5,046 bases of DNA from an uncultured bacterium (GTDB lineage Bacteria; Chloroflexota; Anaerolineae; JACIWP01), in NCBI GenBank assembly GCA_903872005.1, contig CAIQJD010000614.1, forward strand, positions 1-5,046, written 5' to 3'. Below are positions 4,447 to 5,046 of the stretch, in pieces. The position numbers and the translations under genes were made by a program. Position 1 is the first letter of the stretch, and every line of letters begins with the position of its first letter. Under the pieces are notes generated by a model that saw only the letters and a list, made by a program, of their open reading frames with translations, was not told the origin of the DNA and did no database searches.

Positions 4447-5046
4447 ATGACCCGGCAGCAAGGCGCGTGGCGATGGGTGATGGTGGGACTGGCGGCACTG
4501 CTGTTGGCCGGCCTCTGTCCGACCTATGCTGCCGCCCAGACGCCGGCCGGCCTGCGCCTGCTGGGACAAATCGGCGGGACGGCCAACGCTGCCGCCTGGG
4601 CCGGCGATTACCTGTATCTTGGCATCGGCCCGCGCCTGGTGGTCTACCAGGCCAGCGACCTGCGCGCGCCGGCGCGCCTGGGCCAATCTGACGTCCTCCC
4701 CGGCATCGTGCGCGCCGTCGAAACCTCGCAGGGCTATGCCTACGTGGCCGCGGATCGCGCCGGCCTGGTCATCCTTTCCCTGGCCGATGCCGCCCACCCC
4801 TCCCCCATCGCCGTCATTTCCACGCCCGCGCCGGCGCTGGATGTAGCCGTCGTGAACGGCTATGCCTACGTGGCCGCTGGCCTGGCCGGCCTACGCATCA
4901 TTGACGTGCGCCGACCGACCGCGCCGATTGAAGCCGCGCGCGTCCTTTTGCCTTGCGAAGCGCGTGGCGTTGCCGGCGAAGGCGAGCTGGCTGTAGTCGT
5001 CGGCCCGCAGCGCGTCGCCGGCCGGCCCCAGGGAAGCCTGCGCGTC
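4447..5046 (+). CDS. Exported LVIVD-repeat beta-propeller protein (N-terminal 200 residues; 3' end outside window)
   Basis: The frame stays open from ATG 4447 to the last base of the window. Residues 1-30 form a signal peptide: Arg3 and Arg9, a hydrophobic core WVMVGLAALLLAGL (10-23) and an Ala-Ala-Ala site before Gln31. Cys24 is not in a proper lipobox, so a lipoprotein is less likely. After this come about three propeller-type repeats, near 46-78, 88-122 and 131-164, with a fourth beginning near 172. Each has a Y(A)YV/YLYL strand, then an L-[VR]-[VI]-[IVL] strand (LVVY 64-67, LVIL 107-110, LRIIDV 149-154) and an A-P or H-P turn. The best two are 42 residues apart, the usual LVIVD spacing. 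Such proteins are secreted or surface-bound and usually of unknown ligand; the role here is unknown. A modest GGGAG (4432-4436) lies ten bases before the start. The strong promoter upstream suggests steady expression, and a much longer protein is likely. Confidence 0.85.
   Translation, partial: MTRQQGAWRWVMVGLAALLLAGLCPTYAAAQTPAGLRLLGQIGGTANAAAWAGDYLYLGIGPRLVVYQASDLRAPARLGQSDVLPGIVRAVETSQGYAYVAADRAGLVILSLADAAHPSPIAVISTPAPALDVAVVNGYAYVAAGLAGLRIIDVRRPTAPIEAARVLLPCEARGVAGEGELAVVVGPQRVAGRPQGSLRV
4732..4877 (+). repeat. Pair of identical 20-base direct repeats inside the LVIVD-repeat gene
   Basis: The 20 bases at 4732-4751 and 4858-4877 are identical and encode GYAYVAA at residues 96-102 and 138-144. 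They are 126 bases (42 codons) apart, in the same frame and at the same place in successive propeller repeats. Identity at the third codon positions suggests recent repeat duplication or conversion, although strong codon bias would give part of it. Confidence 0.7.

Noticed and set aside
4447..4536. Lipoprotein signal peptide using Cys24
   Set aside because: The residues before Cys24 are Ala-Gly-Leu, with Leu at -1, which does not fit a lipobox. An Ala-Ala-Ala signal peptidase I site follows at 28-30.
4309..4797. 162-residue minus-strand frame over the strong promoter and LVIVD gene
   Set aside because: It has no ribosome site or family motif and is antisense to a well-supported gene and promoter.
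4428..4846. Two plus-strand frames overlapping the start of the LVIVD gene
   Set aside because: They lack a signal peptide or repeat pattern and are Arg/Pro-rich. The frame from 4447 has a signal peptide and clear propeller repeats and stays open to the window end.

Overview
The window is G+C-rich, roughly two-thirds G+C by eye, and densely coding. It carries seven genes in three transcription groups. Gene content (a polytopic sugar-transferase-like protein, a corrinoid-type URO-D family protein, a secreted LVIVD beta-propeller) and codon use suggest a free-living bacterium with a high-G+C genome. A Chloroflexota (Anaerolineae/Caldilineae-like) source is my best guess, from general familiarity and not from any marker gene. 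No rRNA, tRNA, transposase, integrase, CRISPR array or phage gene is visible.

Region 1 (1-2491, plus strand) is a tightly packed membrane-protein operon. It holds the C-terminal end of an unrecognised protein (3-278), a GT-C/GT39-like polytopic protein (275-1684), a 109-residue protein with three probable membrane helices (1681-2010) and a 155-residue membrane protein (2024-2491). The first two junctions are 4-base ATGA start/stop overlaps and the third is a 13-base gap with a good Shine-Dalgarno, so the four are probably co-transcribed and translationally coupled. The likely theme is transfer of a lipid-linked sugar at the membrane, but only the second gene gives direct support for that.

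Region 2 (2498-4210, minus strand) is a two-gene operon: a URO-D/MtaA-superfamily protein (3179-4210), then 18 bases later an isoprenylcysteine-methyltransferase-like integral membrane protein (2498-3160) with a TTG start. Both families act on methyl or carboxyl groups, so a shared methyl-transfer job is possible but unproven. The operon converges on region 1 with only 6 bases between stop codons.

Region 3 (4211-4446) is the only real intergenic stretch, divergent between the URO-D gene and the last gene. Its right half is relatively A+T-rich and contains a near-consensus sigma-70 promoter, TTGACA-17-TATCAT, facing right. A weaker candidate promoter faces left, and two short inverted repeats lie on these promoters.

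Region 4 (4447 to the window end, plus strand) is the first 200 residues of an exported LVIVD-repeat beta-propeller protein, still open at base 5046.

I see no clear undescribed defence, mobile or catalytic system here. The points most worth a second look are the URO-D/ICMT-like pair with altered metal-ligand positions, the two small unrecognised membrane proteins in the sugar-transferase operon, and the strong excess of the palindrome GCCGGC across the window.
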